From a virus, in the IMG/VR virus record IMGVR_UViG_3300048924_000053, positions 1-30,549 of that record: a stretch of 30,549 nt of DNA; one strand, written 5' to 3'. Every line of letters starts with the position of its first letter. The first letter of the stretch is position 1. The notes below the pieces were generated by a model. The model did not search any database. It had not been told where the DNA came from and was given only the letters and a program-made list of their open reading frames with translations. Both the position numbers and the translations under genes were made by a program. Positions 21,970 to 30,549 of this stretch are shown here, in pieces.

Positions 21970-22650
21970 TTAAGTCGTCCAACCACTGTTGATGTTGGAT
22001 GGAGCTGCCTGAGTACCAGTCGACGCAGGGATGGCCTGCCCACGAGGTGTCTGCGTTACAGCAAACATACCGAGTCGAACGATCTGCACCATTGCTGGAG
22101 TCCAGACCCCACCAGCGTAGTTCACTGCGCCGAAGATGATCTTGTTCAACGATTCAGTGACGTTGGTCGTAACGCCCAATGTAGCGACGCGGTTAGGTAC
22201 TGCTCCAGAGAGCGTGACAGTTACGTACTGTCTGGCATCCGTACTCAGGGTGAGGTTAGCCGCAGTCACGTTGACCTTACGACCTTGGAAGATCATGGTG
22301 AAGGCAGGGACGTTGAGCGTCCCCGCACCTACCGTTACCGCTACCAAAGGAACCTTACTTACAGGTACTGCATCCTTTGGATAGTAGTTGACCCGCTGAG
22401 CATCGAACGTGGTCTTGGTCATACCGCCCAACGTGGCGAGAGTATCGCCGTGGGCGTTGACCGTGTCTTCGTGAGCCTTGACTTCCCCACGAATGATAGC
22501 AACGAGATCCGCAAGCGAATACCCGTTGATACGATCCGTGTTGTACGCGCGTACGGCGAACTGGGCAGCTCGGTCGATGAGGCGTTTTACTTCCTCCTTC
22601 CACAACCCGAACTTGTCCTCTAAGTTCTGCCGGATCTCTTCTTCTGTCAT
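21970..22650 (-). CDS. Tail-fibre-like protein, divergent member of the paralogous set
   Basis: This 226-residue protein starts at ATG with GGAG about seven bases upstream, overlapping the end of the 979-residue gene. The N terminus is helical (EEEIRQNLEDKFGLWKEEVKRLIDRAAQFA), followed by HEDTVNAHGDTLATLGGMTKTTFDA in place of the NPHG motif. The C-terminal module is recognisable (IIFGAVNYAGG, IVRLGMFAVTQTPRGQAIPASTG) but is the most diverged of the set. A beta-rich middle (VPAFTMIFQGRKVNVTAANLTLS) is unique to it. It probably belongs to the tail fibre complex. Confidence 0.65.
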   Translation of the reverse strand: MTEEEIRQNLEDKFGLWKEEVKRLIDRAAQFAVRAYNTDRINGYSLADLVAIIRGEVKAHEDTVNAHGDTLATLGGMTKTTFDAQRVNYYPKDAVPVSKVPLVAVTVGAGTLNVPAFTMIFQGRKVNVTAANLTLSTDARQYVTVTLSGAVPNRVATLGVTTNVTESLNKIIFGAVNYAGGVWTPAMVQIVRLGMFAVTQTPRGQAIPASTGTQAAPSNINSGWTT

Positions 22651-22652
22651 GT

Positions 22653-25592
22653 TTATCTCCAGTTCAGGCGGCCAGGCGTGTTAGGCGTACCGGACGTGAG
22701 AGGGATACCAGAACCTTGCGATGCACGAGCAAGAACCATTCCACCGATAGCCACCCGCTTCGCAGTGATAACTGCGTTGAGGCCAGCGTTCGTAGTGGTG
22801 AAGTAACCGAGGTACAATGACGCCTCAGCAACCGGAGTCGCCGTAGAACTTTCGACGATCTTGTACGACAACACCCCATTGATCTTCACGATCCAGACGT
22901 GGTACGTCTTGTTGATATCCACCCCAGGTGTCAACTCGTAGGTAGTCTGCCCAATCAACTGGAAGACACCATCCAGCATTGCTGGTGCCTCGTCAGAGAA
23001 GTAAACAGTCCACGCACTTACCGTCTTCTGGGACACGATCACGATCGAGGAGTTGATGTCCGATATCCGCCCATCGTAAAGCTCGCCGATTCCCTGAGAC
23101 GGTGGTTCTGACGTCGATACCAATGTCCCGATCATCTTCGTACCGCAGTCAATCTGACCTCGGATAAACTCAGACGTTTTCGTGAAGTACAATCCACGGT
23201 TAGGGAAATTCAAGAATCCAGCCGGTGCCACTTGAACGTAGTTCCAGTAAGGCGAGCCAACGAATGCCCATGCACCGCCAGTCCATGTGGCCATGATCAG
23301 TAACTGCTCACGGTCACCAGACACCAAGTTCACTACAGCAGGAGAAAGCCCTAACGTGAACCCGTTACTGGTCGCACGAATAACGGTCTGTCCAGCCTCA
23401 GGCCAGTAATCCAAGGAGATGGAAATACCCATAGCGATCTGACTGTTCACGTAAGTGAACGTGCCGGTCTGAAGACTCGCAGCAGTAACGTTTTGACGAC
23501 TACCAGCGATGTCAACACTGCAAAGGAACATGCGGGTAACGCGATCGCTACCGATGAACAAGCCTGATACGAACGGAGGTAGGCCACCGTACATCTGTGG
23601 AACGACGAGTTCGAACAACACGTTCTCGGCAGTATTCGGTCCGTAGTACAGACCGATCCCTCGTGCACCCAAGGCACTGACAATCTGCTGCTTGAGACTA
23701 TTCATTACCGCGGCTGAAGTCTGAACAGTACCAGAACCATTCATGTTTGTGTCGATGTTGTACGAACGAACCAATGGGCCATCACGGCTGATGAATCGCG
23801 CCTGACTAACGAAAGAACCACCTGGGTGGGCCTCGTTAAGCAGTTGAATTGCATTACCCTCAGGGATACCAAGAGCACTCAGCTGATAACGGTTCTTCGT
23901 CGGTGCGAAACCGCGGAAGGCGAAACCACCGGTAACGGACGAATACTGATAGTCTGGATTCCCTTCCAGAACGCAACGCACGCCCCACCGACCGAACTGG
24001 TTAGCCGCGTTACGTGAACTGTTCACACAGCTCACCACGTTATCGCCGATATTCGAGTGGGCTGCAAACGATTCAGTCAAACCACTACCGTATCTACCAG
24101 TGACGTTCAGCCCGAGGGTTTTAGGTCCCCAAGGCGTACGTGCATCAAAGATAGTGAATGGGTCGGCGTTCTGATCGTGATCGATGCGGTACAACGTCCG
24201 GGCCGTGTAGTAAGTTACCGTTTGGTAAACCCACATTTGGTTGAATTTGGTGGTGTAGATCGACGCAGCCGATTGACCACCCACCGTTGACAGGTATCTA
24301 CCTACCTCGATCAACGGAGCTGCTGGGCTATCGTTGAACGTGAATTGGGAGCCGCTGTAGTTGATTACAGCTTTCTGGTTGTAGTAACGCGCAACGTCAA
24401 TAACCTTGTTATCAGGGATCAGGAAATTGAAGATGTAGTTCTTACCCAATTCGCCTGTAGCGCCATCGCCAGAATAGAACTGTTGATAGAACTGTTGGAA
24501 GATATTGACGCGGCCATCTTCACGAACCATCGCTTGTCTGCAAGGACTGGCGTTAGTCAATGAATGCAATCCAGCTGGTGCGCCAGTCAGGATGAATGGA
24601 GCCGCTGGGCTATCGAACAGCACGAGGTCGGCGCTACCAATGACACCGCCAGACCCACGGTTAATGGTCCAACCCGTCACGCGTTCGAACCCGCCCAACA
24701 CGCCTGAGATCAGGTTAGCAACCGGGCAGCGCCAAACACGATAACCGATCTTACCTTCGTCGAACAGGTCGATCAGGAAGTAAGCCCAACCAGCCTTGAC
24801 ATAACCCATTGGAACAGAACGTAGACCCGGACCTGGAACAGAAGGCGTCTCCATGTACTGCTTCAGGGTTACGTTGAAAAGATAACCCTCAGGGATGAAG
24901 AAGCCCGTATGTTTCGTGTGGTCCATCGTGTTGTTTGTAAGCGACACGAAGTAACCGTTACGGGCTCCATCAGACTTGTTGCACATCACGCCGATGATGA
25001 GGTCTTGGCTACCATGAAGGATTGCCATTGCTCTCAAGCTGGCTGGGAAATAAGCCGGCTCGTATCTGGTGTTGGACATGATGATCTTACTGAGATCCGT
25101 CTCAGTCTGGGCGTTACGGATGTAACTGTAGTAAACCCCTTTGGAGTCACCGTCAGTACCTGTCCGCAACATCATCAGAGTGCCGTTATCTTCCATCATC
25201 ATTGCCACGTAGCCCCAAGGAGTCAGGTTAGAACCCGACTCGAAGGAACCAGTGATGTTTGGTGGAAGGAATTCACGGTCACCGTAGAAAGACATCGGAA
25301 CGCCAGAGTCCGCATCCAAGATGAGATCGAGGCTGGCGTCGTATTCCGCTTTATCGTAACTGCCCAACGAACCAGGAAGATCCTTGTGGATATTCTGACC
25401 CTTCTTGTTTTGGTGAGCAGTTACTTCAGCAAGCAATTGTGCCTGAACTTGGGCAGCTGTTTTGTGTTCCAACGTATCAGCATAGTCAGCGTGCTGAGTA
25501 CGATCAGCTGGCCGCGCCAACGCAGCAGCGAGTTCAGTTTTGAAATGCCTGAACCCAGCAGCAACAGCAGCAAGGGCTGTAGTCTTCGACAT
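22653..25592 (-). CDS. Large tail-fibre protein, 979 residues
   Basis: The start is ATG with AGGAG about nine bases upstream. The N-terminal 80 residues are helical with fibre-type ADYADTLEHKT and a His-containing motif (AHQNKKGQNIH). Next comes GVPMSFYGDREFLPPNITGSFESG, a segment shared with the 907-residue neighbour (CPISRYGSNNYLPTGILGTFESG). A central region of about 600 residues is rich in Gly, Asn, Tyr, Ser and Thr with beta-propeller or beta-helix character and no recognised catalytic motif. The last 110 residues carry the shared C-terminal module (KTYHVWIVK, LYLGYFTT, GSGIPLTSG, ending RLNWR). It is probably a receptor-recognising fibre or spike; phiKZ carries a similar family of paralogous fibre genes (gp131-135) that I recall near its portal. 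Confidence 0.75.
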   Translation of the reverse strand: MSKTTALAAVAAGFRHFKTELAAALARPADRTQHADYADTLEHKTAAQVQAQLLAEVTAHQNKKGQNIHKDLPGSLGSYDKAEYDASLDLILDADSGVPMSFYGDREFLPPNITGSFESGSNLTPWGYVAMMMEDNGTLMMLRTGTDGDSKGVYYSYIRNAQTETDLSKIIMSNTRYEPAYFPASLRAMAILHGSQDLIIGVMCNKSDGARNGYFVSLTNNTMDHTKHTGFFIPEGYLFNVTLKQYMETPSVPGPGLRSVPMGYVKAGWAYFLIDLFDEGKIGYRVWRCPVANLISGVLGGFERVTGWTINRGSGGVIGSADLVLFDSPAAPFILTGAPAGLHSLTNASPCRQAMVREDGRVNIFQQFYQQFYSGDGATGELGKNYIFNFLIPDNKVIDVARYYNQKAVINYSGSQFTFNDSPAAPLIEVGRYLSTVGGQSAASIYTTKFNQMWVYQTVTYYTARTLYRIDHDQNADPFTIFDARTPWGPKTLGLNVTGRYGSGLTESFAAHSNIGDNVVSCVNSSRNAANQFGRWGVRCVLEGNPDYQYSSVTGGFAFRGFAPTKNRYQLSALGIPEGNAIQLLNEAHPGGSFVSQARFISRDGPLVRSYNIDTNMNGSGTVQTSAAVMNSLKQQIVSALGARGIGLYYGPNTAENVLFELVVPQMYGGLPPFVSGLFIGSDRVTRMFLCSVDIAGSRQNVTAASLQTGTFTYVNSQIAMGISISLDYWPEAGQTVIRATSNGFTLGLSPAVVNLVSGDREQLLIMATWTGGAWAFVGSPYWNYVQVAPAGFLNFPNRGLYFTKTSEFIRGQIDCGTKMIGTLVSTSEPPSQGIGELYDGRISDINSSIVIVSQKTVSAWTVYFSDEAPAMLDGVFQLIGQTTYELTPGVDINKTYHVWIVKINGVLSYKIVESSTATPVAEASLYLGYFTTTNAGLNAVITAKRVAIGGMVLARASQGSGIPLTSGTPNTPGRLNWR

Positions 25593-25619
25593 CGTAGAAA
25601 CTCCTGGATGCGCTGTGGT

Positions 25620-26261
25620 TTAAAGTAACGCCAATTCGCCAGCGGCTGTTTCGAAGCAGAGCGCGAGCTTCATGCAGAAGTCATCGATCGAATCGAACTT
25701 CTTGCTGACCTGAGTCAGGAGTAGTTGGCGAGATGCCAGATCACCGTCACGGATAGCCGCAGCGATATCAGCATTGGACTCGACAACGTACTTCATGCCG
25801 TACAGGTCGTAGGCGCTGTGCAAGTGCGGTGCAGGAACGAACTGAGAAGGAACCCCGATGAGGTCACCCCACGCCACTGGGCGGTTATCGTTCTGCAACG
25901 CCTCGATGGCTTGTTTGAGTGCATACGTAGAGAATGAAAATTCACCACCTACATACTGGCACGTCAAAAGGATGTTTGTGCTGACATCCGGGTTTACGAT
26001 CTGCACTGCTGAATAGACAGCTTGACCGGCGGCGTTAGACGCTTCCCGGTAGTAGTGAACCAGGTTGTAGTCATCGACCGCATCCAGCTCACGACCGTTG
26101 GCCGCATCCTTGATGATGACGTTACCGCCGAAGAATGGACCGTAGTCAGCAACGAAGATCCGACCTTTCACCGATCCAATCGAGTGCGCCTCATCGACTA
26201 CTCTGTTAGCGGGACTGGTCCCGAAGAGGTCGAGAGGATATTTGAAGATAGTGTTAGCCAT
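25620..26261 (-). CDS. Probable baseplate or fibre-attachment structural protein
   Basis: This 213-residue protein lacks the shared fibre C-terminal module. It has a beta-rich first half with GRIFVADYGPFFGGNVIIKDA and VSTNILLTCQYVGGEFSFS, motifs whose composition resembles jumbo-phage baseplate proteins. A helical second half follows. The ATG at 26261 has only GGGG about eleven bases upstream, a weak ribosome site. It sits between the 979-residue fibre gene and a smaller fibre-like gene. A role anchoring the fibres to the baseplate is inference. The 66-base gap upstream (26262-26327) shows no clear structure. Confidence 0.6.
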   Translation of the reverse strand: MANTIFKYPLDLFGTSPANRVVDEAHSIGSVKGRIFVADYGPFFGGNVIIKDAANGRELDAVDDYNLVHYYREASNAAGQAVYSAVQIVNPDVSTNILLTCQYVGGEFSFSTYALKQAIEALQNDNRPVAWGDLIGVPSQFVPAPHLHSAYDLYGMKYVVESNADIAAAIRDGDLASRQLLLTQVSKKFDSIDDFCMKLALCFETAAGELALL

Positions 26262-26327
26262 TTCAGCATAACCCCGAAAGAAGAGGATTGGAGATTACTA
26301 GCCGTCTGAGTACAAAGGATTTGCGAC

Positions 26328-27047
26328 TTACGGAATCCACGCAGGATTTAGTTGAGCCATCAAGTCAGGCGTACTGGTAGTGGCAGGGATTGCAGACCCC
26401 ACCGGCGTCGTAGAGACACGGTACGTATCGATCCGAGTAACCCTCTGGATAGAGACGGAAGAGATATTTGAATCCCCTGTAACGATCTTACCGATGTACA
26501 TCTTGCCGCTTGTTTCAGCTAACGCGGTTAGCGACACCAGATATTTGATCGCAACGCCGTCGAACCGAAGATAAACGAATAACGTTCTATTCGATACATC
26601 CGTTGCGAGTGTAGCGAGGTTGATGCTGGCGATTGGAGCAGGTAGGTCGTACCCAGCCATCATCGATGGAACTTGAGCTGTAAAGGATATCGTCCATCCA
26701 GCAAACGAGATGGGTAACGCCGATCCAGCAAAGTCACCATACCGGCTAATGGGTAGCGCCCCGCGAGGGATAGCAATACCCAACACCGCATCAACCGTAT
26801 CGTTATCGACGCCGTCAAGACTATCAGCTGTGATTCCGTGCGGGTTGTTTCTATCGGCAACATGGTTGGTGCCGACGAGCTTACCCGCGTTGATGAGCGT
26901 AGTTGCCGTATCCGTTCCGATCAGTTTGGAGTTATCGGCCAAACCAGCGGTATCCGGCTTTCTACTTAGTGCCGCTAAGACTTTGACACGCAACGCATCG
27001 AATGCATCGTGCATCAATTGAATTAGCTGGTTATTATCGTCAGCCAT
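26328..27047 (-). CDS. Tail-fibre-like protein, NPHG motif, 239 residues
   Basis: The start is ATG with CGGAG about eight bases upstream. The sequence of this site (GGAGCAATTCA) nearly repeats the capsid gene's ribosome site. The N terminus has a helical stretch, then ADNSKLIGTDTATT and NHVADRNNPHGITADSLDG, the classical fibre motif, followed by LPISRYGDFAGSAL. The C-terminal module follows with RTLFVYLRF, MYIGKIVT, TRIDTYRVSTTPVGSAIPA and a final WIP. It is almost certainly a paralogue of the next gene and of the 247-residue protein. It is probably a short fibre or a cap at the fibre base. Confidence 0.75.
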   Translation of the reverse strand: MADDNNQLIQLMHDAFDALRVKVLAALSRKPDTAGLADNSKLIGTDTATTLINAGKLVGTNHVADRNNPHGITADSLDGVDNDTVDAVLGIAIPRGALPISRYGDFAGSALPISFAGWTISFTAQVPSMMAGYDLPAPIASINLATLATDVSNRTLFVYLRFDGVAIKYLVSLTALAETSGKMYIGKIVTGDSNISSVSIQRVTRIDTYRVSTTPVGSAIPATTSTPDLMAQLNPAWIP

Positions 27048-27060
27048 TGAATTGCTCCGA

Positions 27061-27777
27061 TTAACTTAACCAATCGTTACCGATGTGGTCAGTGAAGACT
27101 GGCAGATCAGCAGTGCTAGGGATCGCGCCACCGACAGCGTCTTTGGAGGTACGGTAGTGATCAAGCTTAGTCACAGCGGTCAAATTGACTGCCGTAAACG
27201 TGTTAGCGTTGGTCGTAACCGAGCCGATGTAGAAGCGCGACCATGTCTCGATCAACGTTGTTTCAGACACCGTGTATTTAGCAACGCCGCCGACGACTTC
27301 AACGTACAGCTTATACGTCTTGTTAGCAGGGTTGCCGAACAGTGCAACGAAGTCGAGCGATTGCGCAGGTAGGGTGTAATACGTACCCCACATCAGCAAC
27401 GGGTTTGCCGTCAGGAAGTTCAGAACGAACTGAACGTAGCCGGTTAGGACAATGGTCCCGCCAAGATCTCCGAACTGAGAAACTGGGAGAACTCCCTGAA
27501 TCAACTTCTCCGCTGCCGTAGCGTTCACCGCTGCTGGTGTTGGAGCATCCAGAATCGCTGGCGTTAACCCGTGTGGGTTGTTCGTCAATAGAGCGTGAGC
27601 TGAGATAGACGAATCTACTTGGGTTTTCATACCCGCCGGAATTTGCCCATTGAGCTGGGTACTGTCGTCAGCAGTACCCGCCGTAGGAGCTTTCCGGGTC
27701 AAGATGCGAGTGATTTGGTTGGTGAACGATGTCACCTTCGTCTTCAGCTCTTCAATCTTTTCCAGAAGCGTTGACAT
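27061..27777 (-). CDS. Tail-fibre-like protein, NPHG motif, 238 residues
   Basis: The start is ATG with GGAG about eight bases upstream, formed from the last codons of the upstream gene, which stops four bases before. The N-terminal 35 residues form a likely coiled coil (LLEKIEELKTKVTSFTNQITRIL). Then come GTADDSTQLNGQ, HALLTNNPHGLTPAILDA and LPVSQFGDLGG, matching the same order in its neighbour. The C-terminal module has KTYKLYVEV, FYIGSVTT, TKLDHYRTSKDAVGGAIPST. Same family as the adjacent genes; probable trimeric fibre or adaptor, by analogy with NPHG-containing fibre proteins. Confidence 0.75.
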   Translation of the reverse strand: MSTLLEKIEELKTKVTSFTNQITRILTRKAPTAGTADDSTQLNGQIPAGMKTQVDSSISAHALLTNNPHGLTPAILDAPTPAAVNATAAEKLIQGVLPVSQFGDLGGTIVLTGYVQFVLNFLTANPLLMWGTYYTLPAQSLDFVALFGNPANKTYKLYVEVVGGVAKYTVSETTLIETWSRFYIGSVTTNANTFTAVNLTAVTKLDHYRTSKDAVGGAIPSTADLPVFTDHIGNDWLS

Positions 27778-27781
27778 TTGA

Positions 27782-30549
27782 TCAGCTCCATTCCAGTGTG
27801 TCTGGGGATGAAGGCAAGCCGTTACTCACAGGGATCGACGAGCCCAACGCTTCAGTGTTGAGGCGGAAGGTGCCGATACGAGTGACTTTATCCGTAACGA
27901 TCGAAGTGATCTTTACGTCGTTCGTGGTGATAGTACCCAAGAACATCGTACCGATACCTTCAGGTGAAGGACCAGCGTCGATCGAGTACGCGCAGGTATC
28001 GCCCGACTGTTTCAGATAAATGTAGAACGTCTTGTTCTTCAAGGCGCCTTCTTGAGTAAACAGAAGGGACAGGTCGAAGCTCTGCACAGGCATCACGAAG
28101 TACTTACCACCAATCACCACAGGGACAGGTTCGGAGAAGTAAACGATCCACCCTTGCGCCACTTCCTGAGAAGCCAGTACTACTCGTTGGGCTATTGGCG
28201 GCACGTTGCCTTTAACCCACGCATCGAACTCAGCTTCCGTCTTAGCGATCGGCAAGAAGACAGATTTCGTCGAGTCGTCACTGATACCAGTTTCAGCCAG
28301 AGTCACGATATTCACGCCAAACCCAAGATCTGGATGGGAGAGGTACGCACGACTGCTGGTGTAGTGGTTGAAGACAACCATGTTGTACGTAGCGTTAGCT
28401 ACGAACTGACTGGTCGACTTCTTGTACTTGAATGCCATCGACGCCAGCGCCGACGATCCAGGTATGTTCATGTTCCAGACGTTAGACGCGCCAATGAGAA
28501 ACGCATCAGCTACTTCGTAGATACTGCACGCGCCAGAGCAGTTTGAGTTAGTGGAACTGAACCCAAGACTAGCACCACCAGTGGTGTAGGCGTAATACGG
28601 TGCGAGAATCGCGTCGATGCTGGCGATCGCAATAACGTTACCGGGAGCATCAGTCGACAGATTGACTTTCGCAAGAGTAATGCCATGTTTGCCATCAGTC
28701 GTTACGAAGTTAACCATTACGAACGGAGGAACCGCCAGCGCTGTTGGAATGACCAGATCGCAACGAACACCGCCGGAAGCGATCGGAGTGATCCCAAGTC
28801 CAACCAGTTGCGAAGTAACCATGTCCACCAGAGACTGGGCCAGCGCGGTGCTGATGGAAACCAGAGGACCGATCGACAGATCCGGATTGATGATCGAAGG
28901 ACCAGTTGTCTTCATTCCAGTCAGATAACGACGACCAGTCACCGTGATCACGCCTCCGGTGGAGACTTCTTGCACGGTCGCTGCGTAGTTGACTTCAACC
29001 TTCCCATCGTCTACGATAAATTTCCGTATTGACGATGGTTTATACCCAGTCAGCGAACCTGAGTACAGTGATTTGTAAGTGTAGGTTGGAGTGTCTTCCA
29101 GCATCGTGTACGCAAACCCACGCCGCCATTTACCAGCTGCATCCAACCCATCGGCTTGGAGTAACAACACCGATGCCGATAGAGGTATTGGTGATATTAG
29201 GTTACCACCTAATGCCGAACCGTATTGAGCTTGGTTAGACACACCGCCATTACCAACCGTCGTTTGCGATAGGCATTTCAACGCATCGTACTTGGAAGTC
29301 CAGCCGGTGACTTTGCCGTAGACCATGACAATCGCATCGACAGTGTTCTGGTTAGAACAACGGAATACGTTACCAGAGTTATCAAATGCGTAGAATGAAG
29401 ATTGCGCACCAGAACTCGACAACGCATCGTACTGCAATGCTTGGAATATCGGCCCACCATACACTTCGGCTGCTACGGTGCTATACGTCGCAGTACTTTG
29501 AACATCGAAGCCAGGGTCTAACTTGACTTCTTTGGTCACTGGGTTATACGTCCAACTGAACGTCATCGCCGCGTACGGTGCGGTGTTGGTCACGTATCTG
29601 GCCTGCGACCAGATCTTCGTACGGATCAGGCCATCAGGACCTAAAGCCGATACCATCGCTGGCCAACCGTAGTACATGGCATTCGTGCTAGCGAATGCAC
29701 CTGAGTTCAGAACCATCGGGTTGTCCGCGGCGACTGTACTCATGATCTTCGCACAGAACTGAGCGTAATCCGCCCCGCTCGTTACGACATTGCCGAAGCC
29801 TGTGGTATTAATACCAGTCAGGGCATTGAAGTCGATGTACCCGCCGTTAGCAGCCTGTACCGTGGCGAGTGGCACCGAACTCATCTTCACCCTGAACGGG
29901 ACAGCGCCGCTTGTCGAAAAGACCAATGCGTAATAGTAGACGGTGTTATCTGCTACGAAGCACTCGCCCTGCTGCCCACCCATCAAAGCGTATTCAGCCG
30001 GAGTAATCAAACCGCCGGTGTGTTTACTGTCATCGAAGGTGCCATTAGTGGCCGCCACGAAGTAATCGCCAGGGACGCCATTAGCATCCTGAAGTCGACC
30101 AAAGATGATGGACGACGAACACGAGAATATCTGCTGTACAGTAAGACCAGCAGGAATCCACGTAGGGCGATATTTACGGTTGGTTTTAGTCGGTTGTTGG
30201 GTAGGCTTGCTAGCACCCGGAGCGTAAGCGTAATACGTACCACGAATCGAACCGTTAGTGGCATTCCGAAGATAGACGAGAGTACCATCGTCTTCGAAGA
30301 AAGCTGCACCAGTCTTTGGGTTGAATGTGGTAGTACCCGATTCGAACGTACCCAGGATACCAGTCGGCAGATAGTTATTACTACCGTACCGAGAGATAGG
30401 GCAAATGCCAGACGGGAGCAGTGGAGCTTGAACAGCAGCCCACTGATCCTTACTGATGATACCAACCGATGCAGCGCTGTCGTTGTGAGCAGCTTTACCA
30501 GTCAACCCGATGTGGGAGTTGACCGCACCACGAATGAACGTGGTGAGTG
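27782..30549 (-). CDS. Large tail-fibre protein, N-terminally truncated by the window edge
   Basis: The frame stays open through the right edge of the window (VNSHIGLTGKAAHN precedes a TTG that could be mistaken for a start), so at least 922 residues are visible and the N terminus is outside. It contains the motif NSHIGLTGKAAH, then PISRYGSNNYLPTGILGTFESG and AFFEDDGTLVYLRN, paralleling SFYGDREFLPPNITGSFESG and MMEDNGTLMMLR in the 979-residue protein. A long Gly/Ser/Tyr/Asn-rich beta region follows, then the shared C-terminal module (KTFYIYLKQ, MFLGTITTN, TRIGTFRLNTEALGSSIPVS) ending TLEWS. It is probably a paralogous fibre or spike with a different receptor domain. Confidence 0.75.
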   Translation of the reverse strand, partial: LTTFIRGAVNSHIGLTGKAAHNDSAASVGIISKDQWAAVQAPLLPSGICPISRYGSNNYLPTGILGTFESGTTTFNPKTGAAFFEDDGTLVYLRNATNGSIRGTYYAYAPGASKPTQQPTKTNRKYRPTWIPAGLTVQQIFSCSSSIIFGRLQDANGVPGDYFVAATNGTFDDSKHTGGLITPAEYALMGGQQGECFVADNTVYYYALVFSTSGAVPFRVKMSSVPLATVQAANGGYIDFNALTGINTTGFGNVVTSGADYAQFCAKIMSTVAADNPMVLNSGAFASTNAMYYGWPAMVSALGPDGLIRTKIWSQARYVTNTAPYAAMTFSWTYNPVTKEVKLDPGFDVQSTATYSTVAAEVYGGPIFQALQYDALSSSGAQSSFYAFDNSGNVFRCSNQNTVDAIVMVYGKVTGWTSKYDALKCLSQTTVGNGGVSNQAQYGSALGGNLISPIPLSASVLLLQADGLDAAGKWRRGFAYTMLEDTPTYTYKSLYSGSLTGYKPSSIRKFIVDDGKVEVNYAATVQEVSTGGVITVTGRRYLTGMKTTGPSIINPDLSIGPLVSISTALAQSLVDMVTSQLVGLGITPIASGGVRCDLVIPTALAVPPFVMVNFVTTDGKHGITLAKVNLSTDAPGNVIAIASIDAILAPYYAYTTGGASLGFSSTNSNCSGACSIYEVADAFLIGASNVWNMNIPGSSALASMAFKYKKSTSQFVANATYNMVVFNHYTSSRAYLSHPDLGFGVNIVTLAETGISDDSTKSVFLPIAKTEAEFDAWVKGNVPPIAQRVVLASQEVAQGWIVYFSEPVPVVIGGKYFVMPVQSFDLSLLFTQEGALKNKTFYIYLKQSGDTCAYSIDAGPSPEGIGTMFLGTITTNDVKITSIVTDKVTRIGTFRLNTEALGSSIPVSNGLPSSPDTLEWS

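Overview
The window looks like part of the virion-morphogenesis region of a phiKZ-like jumbo myovirus (Chimalliviridae-type). The likely host is a Pseudomonas or a related gammaproteobacterium. The host assignment is inference; the phage assignment rests on gene content and order. Reading left to right there are a phiKZ gp120-type major capsid protein, a split RNA polymerase beta N-terminal-half protein of the phiKZ gp123 (non-virion RNAP) type, a RuvC-like resolvase, a jumbo-phage portal protein, a gp144-type endolysin and an array of paralogous tail-fibre-like proteins. No bacterial housekeeping genes, tRNAs, insertion sequences or CRISPR arrays were seen.

Layout. Block A (+ strand, 1-8808) holds the end of an unknown gene, a structured leader, the capsid gene with a run of 3' hairpins, a membrane/coiled-coil protein, the RNAP beta-N protein, an Arg/Asp-rich probable virion protein, a CYTH-like protein and a 49-codon gene closed by a strong terminator. 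Block B (- strand, 15617-8897) holds a 742-residue probable structural protein, three proteins sharing a domain, another probable structural protein, the RuvC-like resolvase and a small membrane protein. Block C (+ strand, 15650-19823) holds the portal, a roughly 300-base non-coding structured stretch, a small membrane protein and a small soluble protein, closed by a strong terminator. Block D (- strand, 30549-19879) runs from two large fibre-like proteins through smaller fibre-like paralogues to the endolysin. Blocks A/B and C/D converge on terminators. Blocks B and C diverge from a gap of only 32 bases.

How the genes work together. Capsid, portal and the Arg/Asp-rich protein would build the head. 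The block B proteins probably contribute to the neck, tail or baseplate. Block D would supply receptor-binding fibres and the wall-degrading enzyme. The RNAP fragment, together with subunits encoded elsewhere, would transcribe late genes. The RuvC-like enzyme would resolve branched DNA before packaging. Many stop codons overlap the next gene's Shine-Dalgarno sequence, which implies translational coupling.

Points most worth a second look are a CYTH-fold protein with a degraded catalytic motif, a UUCG hairpin that seems to bridge a distant Shine-Dalgarno to the resolvase start, an ATACATTAC motif found upstream of only two operons (one containing the RNAP gene), a codon-usage switch inside one gene, and a CTAG-rich structured stretch at 18613-18735. 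All function calls come from reading motifs and gene order; no database search was run.
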